Positions 62,878-64,000 of a DNA stretch of 64,000 bases are shown here, piece by piece. The stretch covers positions 4,079,178-4,143,177 of the forward strand of contig NZ_CP036263.1 of NCBI RefSeq assembly GCF_007741515.1, written 5' to 3'. The notes beneath the pieces were generated by a model. That model ran no database searches and had not been told where the DNA came from. It was given only the letters and a program-made list of their open reading frames with translations. This DNA is from Adhaeretor mobilis. GTDB taxonomy: Bacteria > Planctomycetota > Planctomycetia > Pirellulales > Lacipirellulaceae. The translations under genes were made by a program, and so were the position numbers. Numbering within the stretch: position 1 is the stretch's first letter; the number at the start of each line of letters is the position of its first letter.

Positions 62878-64000
62878 ATGAACGAGATTCGCCAACTATC
62901 GACGAGCGTTATCAACAAGATTGCTGCGGGCGAAGTCATCGAGCGGCCCGCGAGTGTCGTCAAAGAACTCGTAGAGAATTCACTCGACGCAGGGTCCACG
63001 CGTATTGATGTGACCGTGGAAAAGGGCGGCGCCGAATTGATTCGTGTCACGGATAACGGGCACGGCGTGTCGGCATCTCAGCTGCACCTAGCTGTGGCTA
63101 GTCATGCCACGAGCAAGATCCAGGATGCGGACGATTTGTTTCGCGTGGCAACTCTCGGCTTTCGGGGCGAAGCGCTCGCATCGATTGCGGAGGTAAGCCG
63201 GCTTGTCATCCGGAGTCGCCCTGCCGATGCGGAAGCGGCTGCGGAGCTCGAAATTGTGGGTGGTCGGCACGAGCCCATCCGACCGATTGGTGCACCTCAA
63301 GGAACGATGGTCGAGGTACGACAATTGTTCTTCAATACACCCGTGCGACACAAGTTTTTGCGCACTACGCAAACCGAAATGGGACATCTCACCGAGGCGG
63401 TTACTCGTTTAGCTCTGGCCCATCCGCAGGTGCATTTCACCATCACGCACGGCGGGCGACAGACGCACGACCTGACACCTACTTCCAATCTCGCTGAACG
63501 CGTGGCCATGCTGTTTGGTGAGGATTTGGCCACCGGCCTCATTGAGGTCAATGCTGAGGACGACGATCTACAACTGCGCGGCTATGTGGCAAATCCGACA
63601 CACAGCCGCGGCAATAACCGAATGCAGTACTTGTTCCTCAACGGCCGGTTCATTCGCGATCGTTCGTTGCAACATGCTCTCGGGGAAGCCTATCGTGGTC
63701 TGCTACTAACGGGCCGTTACCCGATTGGTTTCTTGCATCTCACGATGTCCCCTGCCGCGGTTGACGTGAATGTGCATCCCACAAAGCTGGAGGTTCGCTT
63801 TGCCGAGGGGGGTCGAATCTACAGCCATCTGCTGGGCTCACTCCGCACGAAATTCCTCTCGACTGATCTAGTTGCTCGCGCAAACTTGCCCAGGAACACA
63901 CAACTCACCGACGAAGACGAAGTCCGCCAGGCAACACCAGACAACAGCGAACTGTTTAATTGGGCCAAGCAGCAACTCGGTTCCGCTAGCGCTGAGGGAA
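62878..64000 (+). CDS. mutL: DNA mismatch repair protein MutL (C-terminus outside window)
   Basis: Starts at ATG 62878 and is open to the end of the window (374 residues). GHKL ATPase N-terminal domain: INKIAAGEVIERPASVVKEL, VTDNGHGV, and the GFRGEALASI motif. MutL-specific segments follow: LFFNTPVRHKFLRTTQTE and VDVNVHPTKLEVRF. In mismatch repair MutL links MutS to downstream nicking and unwinding. The missing part would show whether the C-terminal endonuclease motif is present. Confidence 0.96.
   Translation, partial: MNEIRQLSTSVINKIAAGEVIERPASVVKELVENSLDAGSTRIDVTVEKGGAELIRVTDNGHGVSASQLHLAVASHATSKIQDADDLFRVATLGFRGEALASIAEVSRLVIRSRPADAEAAAELEIVGGRHEPIRPIGAPQGTMVEVRQLFFNTPVRHKFLRTTQTEMGHLTEAVTRLALAHPQVHFTITHGGRQTHDLTPTSNLAERVAMLFGEDLATGLIEVNAEDDDLQLRGYVANPTHSRGNNRMQYLFLNGRFIRDRSLQHALGEAYRGLLLTGRYPIGFLHLTMSPAAVDVNVHPTKLEVRFAEGGRIYSHLLGSLRTKFLSTDLVARANLPRNTQLTDEDEVRQATPDNSELFNWAKQQLGSASAEG

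Overview
The window looks like chromosomal DNA of a planctomycete, probably order Pirellulales. The evidence is a BBP7-type cysteine-containing outer-membrane barrel, a double DUF1080 (3-keto-disaccharide hydrolase) protein, a Tat-exported Gfo/Idh/MocA oxidoreductase, an excisionase-type HTH fused to a receiver, and large envelope proteins with zinc ribbons and STN-like domains. Genes are loosely packed and many intergenic spaces carry inverted-repeat elements. I saw no tRNA, rRNA, CRISPR, transposase or prophage genes.

Left part (1-19033) is mostly flagellar. On the minus strand, in transcription order, are a large TPR membrane protein, an FlgN-like chaperone, a FleS-like kinase overlapping a FleR-like sigma-54 activator, then flgB-flgC-fliE-fliF-fliG (fliG runs off the left edge). 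A near-perfect sigma-54 promoter lies just upstream of flgB. Further right are a triad-less esterase homologue, malate dehydrogenase and a thioredoxin-like lipoprotein. On the plus strand follow flhA, flhF, an FlhG-like protein with a destroyed P-loop, a small membrane protein and the flagellar sigma factor fliA with a strong terminator.

Middle part (19 to 43.7 kb) is a mixed set: a large pseudopilin, a DUF1080 protein, argG, a double ABC-2 permease, yaaA, a long aspartate carbamoyltransferase, a NYN-domain protein, a two-component pair, mnmG, two alpha/beta hydrolases overlapping tail to tail, a BBP7 barrel, hisD and hisC, threonine aldolase, an AT-richer orphan membrane protein and glutamate dehydrogenase.

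Right part (43.8 to 64 kb): two adjacent membrane-anchored proteins with STN-like modules; a DAHP synthase gene preceded by what reads as a ribosome-mediated attenuator (28-codon leader peptide with eight aromatic residues, alternative hairpins, intrinsic terminator); a Gfo/Idh/MocA protein; an S9 peptidase; ComEC; a fatty-acid desaturase; rpsO-pnp; a second kinase and sigma-54 activator pair (with GAFTDA instead of GAFTGA); and the start of mutL.

The most interesting signals are the DAHP synthase attenuator, the inverted-repeat elements that sit on or beside stop codons, the degenerate FlhG, and the sigma-54 promoter that would give flgB an almost leaderless mRNA.
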